Below are positions 10,201 to 17,431 of a stretch of 64,000 nucleotides of DNA, piece by piece. The DNA lies in IMG/VR virus record IMGVR_UViG_3300017971_000031, positions 1-64,000 of that record. One strand, given 5' to 3'. The stretch is from a virus. A model generated the notes under the pieces. It was not told the DNA's origin. It ran no database searches and was given only the letters and a program-made list of their open reading frames with translations. The translations under genes and the position numbers were made by a program. Each line of letters opens with the position of its first letter. Position 1 is the stretch's first letter.

Positions 10201-11668
10201 GGGCACGGACTTCAATAACGAGTACGGAGTCTATGCAATCTCAAATGCTGGCGGAGCTTGGAAGCTCAGATTGAATGCTTCAGACACAGAAGGGAATGGA
10301 AAAGAGTCCGGGGGATCTGCTTCGACAGGAACCTGGTACTCGGTATTTGGTAGTTATGGTGACCAAACTATGTCCTTGTCCGTGGACACGGCCAGCATCG
10401 GTTCGTCTTCCTTCACGGGACCACTGAACACTGACACAAATGCGATTCGGGTTGGTGATTACTGGTCCTCCTTATTCACAATTAACGGGCTGCTTGACGA
10501 GGTCCGACTTTCAAATATAGCCCGAAGCGCTGATTATGAAAAGGCAACTTACTATTCCAATACGGATGACCTTGCTTATTACAGCTCGGTAGAAAACGAC
10601 CCTGATTTCCTGAGCGGCTGGGATCAGCGGCTTAGGATTGACCTGGACAATTCCTTCTTTACCTCTGCCGAGACTGATTTCCCTGTTCTCGTCTACTTGA
10701 GTGCGAGTTCAGGCAAAGGGGCGAGGGATGTAAGCTATGTGTTTGATGAACTGGCTTCAGATGCCAATCGGAAAAAGATTGCAGTTACGAGTTCTGATGG
10801 TGAGACAGAACTATACGCCGAGATTGAACGCTGGGACGATGCGAATGAGAAAGCATGGCTATGGGTCAAGATTCCAACCTTCAAAACAGAAGGGAATGCC
10901 ATGTCTCTGTTTTTCTATTTTGACGCAGACCACGCAGACAATACAACCTACATTGGAGACACAACTGATGCAGTAACTCATAATGTATGGAACTCGGATT
11001 TCTCAGTTGTCTACCATATGGCTCAGGATCCAAACGGGGATGTTGCGGGGTCTATAAAGGATTCGACTTCCAATGGCGACGATGCGGATCCAAACGGATC
11101 CATGGTCACGGCTGATCTGGTTGACGGCCAGATTGGTAAGGGTATTGAGTTCGACGGCTCCTCCCAATATTTGGATGGGATCACAGAAGTCTTCTTTGCT
11201 GATGCAACCGGCACGATAGAGGTCTGGGGCAAATGGACAGCTATTGCAGCAAACCGAACACTGGTTGGAGTTCAGAATGGAAGCAGTGATGGAGTCGGAG
11301 CTATTCAGTATCAAAATGCACAAGATGCTTTGCGATTGGCCATACACGATGGTGGCTGGGACACGATTGATTGTGTGGGCTGTATTTCCGCAGGAACATT
11401 CTATGGTGGTGCAGGAACCTGGGACGGTAGCGGAAAGATACTTTATCTCAACGGCACCGCTGTTGGAACTAACTCAGATACAGGCGGCTCGGTTGGTGCA
11501 GCCTCTTCATCAGTCGGTCGCCATTCTGGCAATGGTCCTGAGTATATGTACGGAATAATTGATGAGGTTAGATATTCGACAATCAGCCGGGATGCGGAGT
11601 ATCTGAAGGCAACCTATAATTCTAATATTGACAATATAGGATATTTCAGCGCAGAAGAAACCCCATAA
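7268..11668 (+). CDS. Exported giant protein with four DUF2341 + LamG-like units, 1466 aa
   Basis: The start at 7268 gives an N-terminal signal peptide (MKKILCLILAFCLIIPAPSF). The rest consists of four units of about 340-380 residues. Each begins with a DUF2341-type domain (W-x-x-R-I-x-I-T-L, FPVLVYLS, then ERWDDANEKAW in every unit, FLYFD) followed by a LamG/concanavalin-like jelly roll ending in DEVRxSxIxR and YGS. The DUF2341-LamG pairing is known from bacterial and archaeal surface proteins, where LamG folds often bind glycans. In this phage it follows the fibre-like gene, so host adsorption or cell-surface binding is the likely role. The four units are close enough at DNA level to recombine with each other. 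Confidence 0.8.
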   Translation: MKKILCLILAFCLIIPAPSFALMITALTPSGSGAETVGWLEDWEKRVEITLSNTNVDSELTNFPVLVYLSASSGTGTDDVSFVFDELTSDDNRKRIALTSSDGTTQLYGEIERWDDANEKAWIWVKVPTVSDSEDTTIFLYFDDNQPENTTYIGDSTDDVAHNVWDSNYVAVMHMAQDPDGDATDAMKDSTSNENDGTPTGTMTSADLVDGKIGKAIEFDGSDDGIELKNESQFDFATESFTLEAFFYTETVASGNYEIAGKHHDADPSGYFMREDGTNGDFNAWIYDSGGYESAGSSGGVMSVQTWYYGSMMYDATGNNLYANFNGTDYGPTGSVLSPVGNNNPFTIGKENDGTDFPWEGQIDEVRVSNIKRTDDWLKASRISGTDGLASYGSEEEYANVWLGSWENRIPLTISNTNVDSDLTDFPVLVYLSTSSGTGTTDVSAVFDELKFDGNRKKIAITSADKLTQLYVEIERWDDANEKAWLWVKVPTVSSSASTLLYLYYDINQPDNAVYVGDTTETAAQNVWDANFLNVYHMAQDPNGDVADSVKDSTSNATHADPEGTMTTDDLVDGKIGKAIEFDGSDDALGGIGNFAVATGTTEAYINMTTDISGNYMWVGNGNGSSDTVWFSGFVSSIDDVRTSVYNSGWTDLDTTTGDWETNTYYSMATLWGTGGMSIWVGGAESINNATTTLPASPTTGWIADSSPNGNQHFKGIIDEVRISDIQRSDEWLKATYYSNEDGLIAYGSASTSAPGWLSGEWDSRILITLDDTNVDGSLANIPVLLYISAASGPGSADLSPVFDELASDANRKKIAVTKADGVTELYVEIERWDDANEKAWLWVKVPKLYMKGSNSLFFYFDADHADNDSYVGDTTDAVVHNVWDSNYALVYHMAQDPNGDVADSIKDSTSNENDGTPVGSMTTADLVDAYIGKGLEFDGSNDYISVGDHTSIRVTTGLTIEIAANLTATTDEGIIQKGTDFNNEYGVYAISNAGGAWKLRLNASDTEGNGKESGGSASTGTWYSVFGSYGDQTMSLSVDTASIGSSSFTGPLNTDTNAIRVGDYWSSLFTINGLLDEVRLSNIARSADYEKATYYSNTDDLAYYSSVENDPDFLSGWDQRLRIDLDNSFFTSAETDFPVLVYLSASSGKGARDVSYVFDELASDANRKKIAVTSSDGETELYAEIERWDDANEKAWLWVKIPTFKTEGNAMSLFFYFDADHADNTTYIGDTTDAVTHNVWNSDFSVVYHMAQDPNGDVAGSIKDSTSNGDDADPNGSMVTADLVDGQIGKGIEFDGSSQYLDGITEVFFADATGTIEVWGKWTAIAANRTLVGVQNGSSDGVGAIQYQNAQDALRLAIHDGGWDTIDCVGCISAGTFYGGAGTWDGSGKILYLNGTAVGTNSDTGGSVGAASSSVGRHSGNGPEYMYGIIDEVRYSTISRDAEYLKATYNSNIDNIGYFSAEETP

Positions 11669-11733
11669 TCTTCTTTCTTGCCGATCCCGAAACCGGAGCT
11701 CAAACGACTAATCCATGACAAGGGAGAACAGTT

Positions 11734-12078
11734 ATGCCGAAAGATGACTTGAAACTTAGCTTGCAACGACGGTCAACAGAGAACGGAATCACAAGTGCTA
11801 ATTTCGAGGCCATGGATGATGTCACCCGGGCCTGGCACCTCTATTCACGGATCAATGCCGTCGGGGGAGCTGTTGAAAGTCTTGTAGATCATCTGTCCGA
11901 TCACTGTCCTGCTCAGCAAGATGAATGTGTAGACAAATTCATCAAGTTAGAAGCAAAAGTGGATAAGATAAAGATCGGAGCAATCATCTGTATTTCTCTC
12001 TCGCTAGGAACGGCAATCGGGATGGGAGTACTCAACCACGATAAAGCAATCGGGATCTTGCTTAAGCTCTTTGCCTGA
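11734..12078 (+). CDS. Membrane protein with one C-terminal transmembrane segment, 114 aa
   Basis: AGGGAGAAC precedes the ATG. The first ~75 residues are soluble and acidic, with a possible coiled coil (ECVDKFIKLEAKVDKIK). They are followed by one membrane segment (GAIICISLSLGTAIGMGVL) and a short tail. It sits directly before the amidase gene, the usual place for holin or antiholin-like proteins. A lysis role is inferred from context only. Confidence 0.65.
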   Translation: MPKDDLKLSLQRRSTENGITSANFEAMDDVTRAWHLYSRINAVGGAVESLVDHLSDHCPAQQDECVDKFIKLEAKVDKIKIGAIICISLSLGTAIGMGVLNHDKAIGILLKLFA

Positions 12079-12105
12079 TCCCACAATTAGCCAGGAGACC
12101 GGGAT

Positions 12106-12528
12106 ATGAAACCAGCAGCAATTGTGATACACCACAGTTTGACAAAAGATTCGAAATCTGTTTCATGGTCAGCCATCCGTCGCTATCACAAACAAACCTG
12201 CGGGTGGCGTGAAATTGGTTATCACTATGGAATCGAAATGGTCGGCACAGAACCTGAGATCTTTGTCGGGCGTATGATGAATGAATACGGCGCTCATTGC
12301 AAGGACTCGGGCATGAATCGCATTTCACTAGGGATCTGTTTAGTCGGGAACTTTGACGAGGAAGCTCCGCCCACAATTCTCTGGGAGCGAGGGTTAGTTC
12401 TAGTTCGGAGCTTGCTCGATCTGCTGGACATTAGTCCATCTGATGTTTACGGCCACCGGGATTTTTCTGACAAGTCCTGCCCTGGGGATATGTTTGATAT
12501 GGATCAGTTCAGAAAGGATTTGATATGA
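12106..12528 (+). CDS. N-acetylmuramoyl-L-alanine amidase (endolysin), 140 aa
   Basis: This is an Amidase_2 / PGRP-fold enzyme of T7-lysozyme size that cleaves the bond between MurNAc and L-alanine in peptidoglycan. The zinc ligands are visible: a His in IVIHHS (residue 9 or 10), His117 in YGHRDF and Cys125 in DKSCPG. There is no signal peptide or cell-wall-binding domain, so export would depend on a holin, which fits the membrane-protein genes on both sides. The stop codon overlaps the next start (ATGA), indicating translational coupling. Confidence 0.93.
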   Translation: MKPAAIVIHHSLTKDSKSVSWSAIRRYHKQTCGWREIGYHYGIEMVGTEPEIFVGRMMNEYGAHCKDSGMNRISLGICLVGNFDEEAPPTILWERGLVLVRSLLDLLDISPSDVYGHRDFSDKSCPGDMFDMDQFRKDLI

Positions 12529-12683
12529 ACCCGGAAATCAGGGAAATTATCCAGACAATCAAACCCGAGATCTTTATGCTGTTAGGCTGGGCGTCAATTG
12601 TGGGATTCCTAGCCCTAGTAGCACAGGGGATCATCAGGAGCTATGTGGCGTATTATTTCTTCCTGACGAATGAGCAACTCTGA
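12525..12683 (+). CDS. Small membrane protein, holin-like, 52 aa
   Basis: The start overlaps the amidase stop by four bases (ATGA). The peptide has a polar N-terminus, one or two hydrophobic segments (IFMLLGWASIVGFLALVAQ and SYVAYYFFL) and ends directly before the GTG of the next gene. Size, hydrophobicity and coupling to the amidase make a holin or holin accessory role plausible. No sequence family is recognised. Confidence 0.7.
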   Translation: MNPEIREIIQTIKPEIFMLLGWASIVGFLALVAQGIIRSYVAYYFFLTNEQL

Positions 12684-12875
12684 GTGAACACAAAGGTCCG
12701 AGTTCGCGGACACGACGGAGTGATCACGAAATACAACAGGAAGAATATCATCATCCGAGTGGCTGATGGCGTGGAGCTGATTGATATGCGCGATTGGCGA
12801 AAGGAGAAATGGGCAATCCTGTATAACGGAGAGTTCAAACGTGTAGCTGATATAGGAAAAGGAGAAGAATCATGA
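12684..12875 (+). CDS. Small hypothetical protein, 63 aa
   Basis: It starts with GTG immediately after the preceding stop codon, and its own stop overlaps the next ATG by four bases, so it belongs to a tightly coupled lysis-region operon. The sequence is short and basic, with a beta-like repeat pattern (TKVRVRGHDGVITKYNRKNI) that resembles a small SH3-like or KOW-like barrel. There is no membrane segment. Function unknown. Confidence 0.6.
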   Translation: MNTKVRVRGHDGVITKYNRKNIIIRVADGVELIDMRDWRKEKWAILYNGEFKRVADIGKGEES

Positions 12876-13075
12876 AACCGATGAAGGGATGGAAGACATG
12901 GACAGGGGCCGTGCTGATTATTCTATCAGCATTTGCAGCGAAGATCTGTGTGGCATTAACCGTACCTGAGTACGCGGCGGATGCTTCCAATATTTGTATG
13001 AAGGCAGGAATGGCTCTCGGCGGAGTGGGCGTTGCTCACAAGGTTGAGAAATTGATGACAGCTCTGAAGAGCTAA
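12872..13075 (+). CDS. Predicted holin, 67 aa
   Basis: AAAGGAG lies upstream of the ATG. The protein begins with GWKTW and has two hydrophobic segments (TGAVLIILSAFAAKICVAL and AGMALGGVGVAH) and a basic end, EKLMTALKS. This order (short amphipathic start ending in GWKTW, two membrane segments, GxVGVAHKVEK) is common among small phage holins. Together with the amidase four genes upstream it would form the pore for endolysin release. Assignment rests on topology and context, not on a tested family match. Confidence 0.7.
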   Translation: MKPMKGWKTWTGAVLIILSAFAAKICVALTVPEYAADASNICMKAGMALGGVGVAHKVEKLMTALKS

Positions 13076-13113
13076 CAGACGGTCAGGACTAAGGCCAGGA
13101 AAGGAGAACCAAA

Positions 13114-13578
13114 ATGAAAGCAATTGTAACGAGACGAATGATTCGGTGGAGTTTGTTGGGCGTATTCATGTTTCTGTGTCTGATCTTCGGGTGCGCACAT
13201 CTGCCCGGGGCGCCTTCTGTTTGTGATGATATTAAGGGCAGGTCATTGCTCTGCCAAATGTCTGAGCAAAGTGGGGTGGCCTTGGAAGATATTGGCAATG
13301 CATTCGTGATTGCGAATGCAGTGGCCATCGGTGAGGGTTTGTATACCAAAGATCAGGCGCTGGACGTGATGCAGGAATTTCTACGCTTCCTAGAGGCTCC
13401 AGTTTCATATGTATTTGTCCGGAATACAGTGAAGCAATATACGGACAAATACCCCGGTCTTCTGGTCGTTTCTCAGATGTATGTGGACCGCTTCATCAGT
13501 GGGCGGATCATGTATAAGGACGACCAGGAAATTCTCAAGGCTTGGCTGGCTAAGCAAGTCAAAACACTCTCATCCTAA
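13114..13578 (+). CDS. Lipoprotein, possible outer-membrane spanin component, 154 aa
   Basis: AAAGGAG precedes the start. The N-terminus is a lipoprotein signal: basic residues, a hydrophobic stretch and the lipobox LIFGC around residue 27. The mature part (~125 residues) is mostly helical and has two early cysteines. Lipoproteins next to an endolysin are often the outer-membrane spanin subunit, but this one is longer than most and has no clear inner-membrane partner beside it, so spanin is only a possibility. Confidence 0.65.
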   Translation: MKAIVTRRMIRWSLLGVFMFLCLIFGCAHLPGAPSVCDDIKGRSLLCQMSEQSGVALEDIGNAFVIANAVAIGEGLYTKDQALDVMQEFLRFLEAPVSYVFVRNTVKQYTDKYPGLLVVSQMYVDRFISGRIMYKDDQEILKAWLAKQVKTLSS

Positions 13579-13589
13579 AGGAGGACCGT

Positions 13590-13823
13590 ATGAAGAGGAC
13601 CATTTTGATTTTGACCTTGAGCCTGCTCTTTGTGGCTGTTGCAACGGCTGGTCCGATCATTGAGGAGGATCTTCTCCCGGAAGTTACAGAGGAAGAAGTC
13701 CAGGACCAGTTTGAGATGGAAGGACAGAAACAGAAAATCGATGATCCGAAGTTCAAGAAGATCATCGTCAAGAAACCCGAAAAGCTGGTGAAAACCAAAA
13801 ACAAGGATAAGGAGGAGCTATGA
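13590..13823 (+). CDS. Small exported charged protein, 77 aa
   Basis: AAAGGAGG precedes the ATG. A signal peptide (MKRTILILTLSLLFVAVATA) is followed by ~55 mostly charged residues: acidic first (EEDLLPEVTEEEVQDQ), then Lys-rich (KKIIVKKPEKLVKTKNKDK). The stop overlaps the start of the 399-aa exported gene by four bases. No conserved domain is seen. It resembles 15035-15196 in layout (signal peptide plus short charged tail in front of a large exported partner). Confidence 0.65.
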   Translation: MKRTILILTLSLLFVAVATAGPIIEEDLLPEVTEEEVQDQFEMEGQKQKIDDPKFKKIIVKKPEKLVKTKNKDKEEL

Positions 13824-15019
13824 AAAAACAAATGATACTTAGTTGGGTTCTGTTCCTTCTTTTGGTTTTCTCGGGATCGGCAGGGGCAACCATCACCCAG
13901 TTGTATTTCTTTGATGATACTGAAGGCACGACAAAGATGCTCACGGGCACGGGTGATATGGCCTTCTACCACGGGACCGTCGGCAATCAGCATTACAAGA
14001 GTGCTAGCAAGGCCTACACAGATGGCGTTACAGAAGGTGCCCCGTATGCAGATAATACACTGAGGTTCCTTCGGACACCGAATATAGATCTGTCAAAGCA
14101 CTCAGGGAGTCTGTATGCTAGCTATTCAATTTGGCATCAGTTGTTCGAGGGGGATACCCTTCGGGTTATGTCCTGCAAAGATGCCACGACTTGCTATCTG
14201 ATGGCAACTCGGGAGTGTGCACTCACTTCCAGTATGACATCCTATTATTTCACGATTCCCCAGGACCATAAGACGTCGACCTGGCATTTGCGCTTCCAGC
14301 TGGATACGGAATCAGATAATGCAGATGGTGTCTATATTGATGATATCATCATCAGTGACGACCAGAATGCAAATATGACTGCCGTGAATGCTCTTGGTCC
14401 TCCGACCACTCCTTGGTGTTCGGGCGGTTGCCCCGACGGGCCTGATCTGGAACCCAAGCTTTTGTCGGGATGGGATAACAAAATCATCCCTTCCAAGGTT
14501 ACCGGCACACGAACTTCTGTGACCGAGTTCACAACTTCAGATACGATCTATGTGGACTACAATTGCGGGAACACTGATGCAAGTCAGGCTGTCTCTGGCA
14601 CTTGGCGCTATGGGTTATATCTGAATGATACCCGAATCAAGTATTTCGAACGGACGGCGGACCTTGCTGCCGGATCGACTTCCTATATCAGTGATTCGGA
14701 TATCGGAACTTTGTCCGCGGGCACTCATTCCCTGAAAGTCGTATGTGATTACGATTCGAACATCGGGGAGGATGATGAAACTAACAACTCCTATACACGG
14801 AGTAGCATCACGGTCACAAGTGATTCAACAGGTACTTGGACATTGACTGCCACCCAGCAATGCACTCCGGTTACTCAAGATGATGGTCCTCAGTCCGGCG
14901 GCTGTGATTACGATCCGCAGGATCCTCCGAAATGGGACGTGCTCTGCACGAGCTGTTGCCAAGGTCCGATGGGAATGATGTGGAATATCGTCGATACATG
15001 GGCTTGTATCGAAAACTAG
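13820..15019 (+). CDS. Exported cysteine-rich protein with CARDB-like insert, 399 aa
   Basis: Signal peptide at residues 1-24 (ending SGSAGA). Residues ~25-190 form a jelly-roll-like domain that ends in DDIIISDDQNANM. Residues ~215-325 look like a CARDB (adhesion-type Ig-like) domain (DTIYVDYNCGNTD, LSAGTHSLKVVCDYD). The last ~65 residues are a cysteine-rich module with DDGPQSG and KWDVLCTSCC. The first and last modules are shared with 15253-16047, so the two genes are paralogues and this one has gained the CARDB part. It is coupled to the small exported protein upstream. The protein probably acts outside the host cytoplasm or on the particle surface; its function is unknown. Confidence 0.75.
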   Translation: MKKQMILSWVLFLLLVFSGSAGATITQLYFFDDTEGTTKMLTGTGDMAFYHGTVGNQHYKSASKAYTDGVTEGAPYADNTLRFLRTPNIDLSKHSGSLYASYSIWHQLFEGDTLRVMSCKDATTCYLMATRECALTSSMTSYYFTIPQDHKTSTWHLRFQLDTESDNADGVYIDDIIISDDQNANMTAVNALGPPTTPWCSGGCPDGPDLEPKLLSGWDNKIIPSKVTGTRTSVTEFTTSDTIYVDYNCGNTDASQAVSGTWRYGLYLNDTRIKYFERTADLAAGSTSYISDSDIGTLSAGTHSLKVVCDYDSNIGEDDETNNSYTRSSITVTSDSTGTWTLTATQQCTPVTQDDGPQSGGCDYDPQDPPKWDVLCTSCCQGPMGMMWNIVDTWACIEN

Positions 15020-15034
15020 AAAGGAGATGATACC

Positions 15035-15196
15035 ATGAAAAGAATCGCGATTATACTGATCATTCTCGGTTTGGTTTTTAGCCCGGTAGTCTATGCAAAA
15101 AAGAAAGCTGCAAAGGCTACTCCCGTGGATCAGCAGGAAGAGGTCCAGAAGGACAAGGATATTCGACCTGTCAAGGAATCCAAGAAGTCGAAATGA
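15035..15196 (+). CDS. Small exported charged peptide, 53 aa
   Basis: AAAGGAGATG lies just upstream of the ATG. The first ~21 residues are a signal peptide (MKRIAIILIILGLVFSPVVYA). The remaining 32 residues are highly charged (AKKKAAKATP, then KDKDIRPVKESKKSK). Layout matches 13590-13823, each placed directly before or after one of the two large exported paralogues, suggesting that a pair (small charged peptide plus large cysteine-rich protein) was duplicated. Function unknown. Confidence 0.65.
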   Translation: MKRIAIILIILGLVFSPVVYAKKKAAKATPVDQQEEVQKDKDIRPVKESKKSK

Positions 15197-15252
15197 GGCC
15201 AAGCTAAGAACTGGGATACGGTCGTAGAACCTAGAAAGGAGAACTGATTATT

Positions 15253-16047
15253 ATGAAACGATTTTTGATTATCCTCTTGGCCTTTGGCCTGATGGCAGGG
15301 TATGCTTCGGCAGAAATCACGAAGCTATATTATTATACGGATTTCGAAAGCAATCCGAGCTGGGGCCAGGGGAGTCCGTACAATTGGGAGCTGGCCATGC
15401 GGCCTTCTGCATATCCTCAGTATATGGAGAGCGGCTGGTCAGGTTTTGCTCATTACAGCTTAACCGGCCATGATCCGTGGGATACTTACGATGCCAACTA
15501 TGACACGGGCAGGTTATACTCGCCTGAGATTGATCTGTCGAGTGAATCAGATCCGATCTATGTCACATATTCCATGTATTACGGGATTGCAAAAGATGGT
15601 GACCTTCTCAAGATTTGGGTTTGCAATGATGGGACTTGCACACTCAGATTCTCAGCCGAGTGTTCTACCTTTGGAAAGCAAACCAGATTCTATTTCCAGA
15701 TCCCGTCGGAAGATTATGATACGGATACGCAGATTGCCTTCCAGCTCATTACCAATTCCTCGGGAAATGCTTTCGGTGTAATTCTTGACGATTTCATCAT
15801 CAGTGATGACCCGCAGGCTGATATGGATGACATAGATAATCTTGGCAATCCCTCGGTCCCTTGGTTCGACGGGGGAACATGGACAAAAACCCTTAGCTAT
15901 GAATGCCTCCCGATTACTACTGATGATGGTCCACAAAGTGGTAACTGTCCAACAGTAGATGAAATCAAATGGGATATCCTGTGCTACAATTGCTGTGATG
16001 AGTTCAATATGTGGCACAGGATGGACCAATGGAAGTGCGTTGATTAG
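15253..16047 (+). CDS. Exported cysteine-rich protein, 264 aa, paralogue of 13820-15019
   Basis: Signal peptide at residues 1-20 (MKRFLIILLAFGLMAGYASA). The N-terminal domain matches its paralogue in spacing and motifs (ITKLYYYTDFE against ITQLYFFDDTE; DDFIISDDPQADM against DDIIISDDQNANM). The C-terminal module has the same motifs (TTDDGPQSGNC, IKWDILCYNCC, then W-K-C at the end). The CARDB-like insert of the longer copy is absent. Eight or more cysteines in the mature protein suggest disulphides formed in the periplasm. Function unknown. Confidence 0.75.
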   Translation: MKRFLIILLAFGLMAGYASAEITKLYYYTDFESNPSWGQGSPYNWELAMRPSAYPQYMESGWSGFAHYSLTGHDPWDTYDANYDTGRLYSPEIDLSSESDPIYVTYSMYYGIAKDGDLLKIWVCNDGTCTLRFSAECSTFGKQTRFYFQIPSEDYDTDTQIAFQLITNSSGNAFGVILDDFIISDDPQADMDDIDNLGNPSVPWFDGGTWTKTLSYECLPITTDDGPQSGNCPTVDEIKWDILCYNCCDEFNMWHRMDQWKCVD

Positions 16048-16056
16048 GAGTCAGCC

Positions 16057-16497
16057 ATGAGAGGCGAAATCCGAGACCATAATGGGATCAGGTATAAGGT
16101 CCTGACGAACTGGCACCTGTTCCGCAATAGGTATGAACTGCTTGAGCCCTATTTTATTCGCACGGGGTTCATCGGTTATGATATCGAGACGGATCGGGTT
16201 AAATTGACCCCTGACGGAATGCTGTGCCTGAAAGCAGGATATACATGGGACGGTCCGTCAGGTCCCACAGTTGACACGAAGAACTTCATGCGCGGATCGC
16301 TAGGGCACGATGGGAAGTATGAGCTATTCCGATTAGGTCTGCTTCCTCACACAGGCCGGATCATTGCAGATTTGGAACTTCAGAAGGATTGCTTGAAGGA
16401 TGGAATGTCAGGACTTCGAGCCATGTGGGTCTTCTGGGGTGTGCATCTGTTTGCTTCATTTGCAGCTCGGCCCACGGTCATAATGAAAGGAGTATGA
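16057..16497 (+). CDS. DUF1353 family phage protein, 146 aa
   Basis: The segment GYTWDGPSGPTVDTKNFMRG followed by SLGHDGKYEL is the hallmark of DUF1353, a family found next to lysis and tail genes in many phages; its biochemical role is not established. The conserved His-Asp (LGHDGKY) could bind a metal. The C-terminal end has a short hydrophobic stretch (MWVFWGVHLFASFAA). AGGAG lies upstream of the ATG. The gene ends just ahead of the next lipoprotein gene. Confidence 0.85.
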   Translation: MRGEIRDHNGIRYKVLTNWHLFRNRYELLEPYFIRTGFIGYDIETDRVKLTPDGMLCLKAGYTWDGPSGPTVDTKNFMRGSLGHDGKYELFRLGLLPHTGRIIADLELQKDCLKDGMSGLRAMWVFWGVHLFASFAARPTVIMKGV

Positions 16498-16499
16498 AG

Positions 16500-16820
16500 A
16501 TGAAACTACTGCCAGGATTTTTGATGATAACTGTCCTCGTATTCTCGGGGTGTGGAACAGCCAAGAGGATCGGGCTGGCCAAGCTGGGGATGACCACGAC
16601 CACAATTGAACTAAGCGAGGACAAGAAGAAAGCAGAAATTGTATCCAAGTCGGATTCAAAGGTCACATTCACGGCGGATGCGAATGGAATTACTGGAGCA
16701 ACCGTGGATAATCAGGGCCGGCCAGGTTTGCCTGAACGATTGGCCGAATCCCTGGTCAACAGGACCTCGCTTGTGGTCGGATCCGGGGTGGATACCATTA
16801 AGCAAGATTCCGATGATTAA
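16500..16820 (+). CDS. Small lipoprotein, 106 aa
   Basis: The start at 16500 is favoured because AAAGGAG is 8 bases upstream; an ATG two codons earlier overlaps the previous stop. The N-terminus is a lipoprotein signal (MKLLPGFLMITVLVFSGC, lipobox VFSGC). The mature part is short, with a beta-like middle and an acidic end. It is the last + strand gene before the convergent region. A role in envelope disruption or surface exclusion is possible, but nothing in the sequence decides it. Confidence 0.65.
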   Translation: MKLLPGFLMITVLVFSGCGTAKRIGLAKLGMTTTTIELSEDKKKAEIVSKSDSKVTFTADANGITGATVDNQGRPGLPERLAESLVNRTSLVVGSGVDTIKQDSDD

Positions 16821-17095
16821 GGTCTGGATCCTGTCCCTAGCGGGCTACGCCAGCCCGTGCAAGCGACAGTTTCTAACCTTTTCCCATGGGTATACACGGC
16901 CAAGGGCCTTGAGGCCCTTAAAACGGCTCTGAGCGCGTCGGATTATGGGTGATCTGGCCGCGTTCAGAGCCGATCTAGGCACCGTTCTGTTTGGGGGATA
17001 TATCAGTATGGGTATTCTCTCGGGCGGGCAGGGTGCGTACGTGGGGGAGCCCGGCAGGGGTGTTTCAGGGGTTGGACACCCCTGCCCGGCACACG
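16821..17095 (+). other. Convergent intergenic region with four stem-loops
   Basis: No gene is visible in these 275 bp between the last late gene (+) and the last early gene (-). Four inverted repeats are present: 16841-16857 (6-bp stem), 16902-16919 (7-bp stem, TTGA loop), 16924-16937 with 16959-16972 (14-bp stem with one G-U pair), and 17053-17063 with 17076-17086 (11-bp perfect stem). None is followed by a long T run, so intrinsic termination is not certain. The region may end transcription in both directions or form a stable 3' end. Confidence 0.7.
17053..17086. terminator. Possible bidirectional terminator hairpin
   Basis: A perfect 11-bp stem (GGCAGGGGTGT pairing with ACACCCCTGCC) around a 12-nt loop lies 10 bp past the stop of the last - strand gene and ends the + strand unit as well. 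There is no good T tract on either side, so its terminator function is inferred from position and stability. Confidence 0.5.
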
Positions 17096-17431
17096 TTACT
17101 TTTTGCGGCGTTTCTTGCCACTTGGTTGACCTTCCTCTTTCTCCTTTGCCTCGGCTTCTTCATCAGCTAGCCGCTTCTGCTCTGTAGCAATTGCAGCTTG
17201 GGTCTCCTGCATCTGTTGACGAAGCTGTTTCGACCGAAGTTGCAGCAAGGCCTGCCGGTTCCTCAGTTGAACCAGAATGACAGCCAAGTGCTCATTCTCC
17301 TCTCCGAGGTACTGATCCATTTGTTGAATAGCGGTCAACTTGGCCTTCAGTGCGTCGAGGGGTTCTGCTTGACTGATCCCGCACCAAAAGAGCAGGCCGA
17401 TCAAAGTTAATACTACTAGCATCCGTTTCAT
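17096..17431 (-). CDS. Exported coiled-coil protein, 111 aa
   Basis: The N-terminus is a signal peptide (MKRMLVVLTLIGLLFWCGISQA), with a possible lipobox at LLFWC. The rest is a long predicted coiled coil (ALLQLRSKQLRQQMQETQAA) ending in a very basic tail (SGKKRRKK). It is the last gene of the early strand, overlaps the nuclease gene upstream by four bases, and is the only clear Sec-type product on this strand. Function unknown; a periplasmic or envelope role is inferred. Confidence 0.65.
   Translation of the reverse strand: MKRMLVVLTLIGLLFWCGISQAEPLDALKAKLTAIQQMDQYLGEENEHLAVILVQLRNRQALLQLRSKQLRQQMQETQAAIATEQKRLADEEAEAKEKEEGQPSGKKRRKK

Noticed and set aside
16945-17187. Small + strand frame in the convergent region
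   Set aside because: It overlaps two hairpins and the end of the minus-strand coiled-coil gene and lacks a ribosome site.
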